DNA of 64,000 bases from the NCBI RefSeq assembly GCF_021018895.1, contig NC_079368.1, positions 9,050,001 to 9,114,000 of the forward strand, in the 5' to 3' direction. This DNA comes from Seriola aureovittata. Its lineage: Eukaryota > Chordata > Actinopteri > Carangiformes > Carangidae. Below the pieces are notes generated by a model. It was not told the DNA's origin. It was given only the letters and a program-made list of their open reading frames with translations, and searched no databases. A program made the position numbers and the translations under genes. Below, piece after piece: positions 63,503 to 64,000 of this stretch. Numbering within the stretch: the first letter of the stretch is position 1; every line of letters begins with the position of its first letter.

Positions 63503-64000
63503 TATAGTACTTCTATGATAGAATAATACTACCTTGATGAGGTTTTCTGTTTATTAATTGACAGAAATAAAAACAAGACAGTTGGATGAAACTTTACAAC
63601 AAACAACCACATTATGAACTAAAACATGTCAGGTCTTAAAATTAGATTTTCACACAGGATCCCTTTTAAATATATAAGGGGTCTATATTACATAATAGAC
63701 CCAAATGATATTGAGCAAACCTGGGGCTTTTGTAGGTACAGGTGTTGTCTTTCCTCCGGTTTTTGTACAGAGCAGTCTGTGTTCTGAACCTGCGGTCTCA
63801 GGTTGTCTGAACTGATGAAAACACGAGGAAGAATTATTGCTACAAGGCATGGGACGAGCACACATGTGCACACATGCAAAACAATCACTTATTTTGATTG
63901 TCCGTAGCCCGGCTGCTCAACGGAATATCAATGTGAGTCTCTGTCTCACCCTCCTCCCCTCTTCTGCTTCCTCTGTGTCACCTGTAAGCACCTCTAAATC

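Overview
This is a vertebrate nuclear window, almost certainly from a teleost and probably a percomorph. The genes are intron-containing with canonical GT-AG junctions, the introns are compact (many about 95-600 bp), long CA/GT microsatellites are frequent, and fish-type miniature repeats are scattered between genes. No prokaryotic, viral or CRISPR-like system is present. Five protein-coding genes can be reconstructed.

Layout, left to right. About 1-3.9 kb is AT-rich and repeat-bearing. At about 3.93-4.11 kb there is a likely promoter and noncoding first exon on the minus strand (NRF1-type palindrome, CCAAT box, splice donor). ajm1 (minus) has one large coding exon at 8367-11579, with a probable 5'UTR exon and promoter near 14.5 kb. 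A gene-poor stretch covers 14.8-23.5 kb. syn1 (minus) has 13 coding exons at 24343-31283 and encodes a 673-residue synapsin with domains A, B, C, D and E. A vestigial-like 4 family gene (plus; probably vgll4l) has five exons at 35088-38571. The sodium/phosphate cotransporter slc20a1 (plus) has a TATA-type promoter near 43.67 kb and coding exons at 45123-49292. The first coding exon of a deltex gene (plus; probably dtx1) lies at 54413-54671, and its first intron fills the rest of the window.

The genes do not form a pathway. syn1 serves synaptic vesicles, ajm1 apical junctions and cilia, vgll4l TEAD/Hippo transcription, slc20a1 phosphate import and dtx1 Notch/ubiquitin signalling. The informative part is their arrangement. 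syn1 and vgll4l stand head to head, 3.8 kb apart, which mirrors the divergent SYN2/VGLL4 pair of human 3p25 and suggests an ancient duplicated block. The TIMP gene nested in synapsin introns of many animals is absent here.

The points most worth checking are a single-base frameshift in the first coding exon of slc20a1, a GC-AG intron in syn1, the synapsin/vestigial-like block, the missing nested TIMP, and a family of diverged miniature repeats with several copies in the window. I did not find a convincing previously undescribed system.
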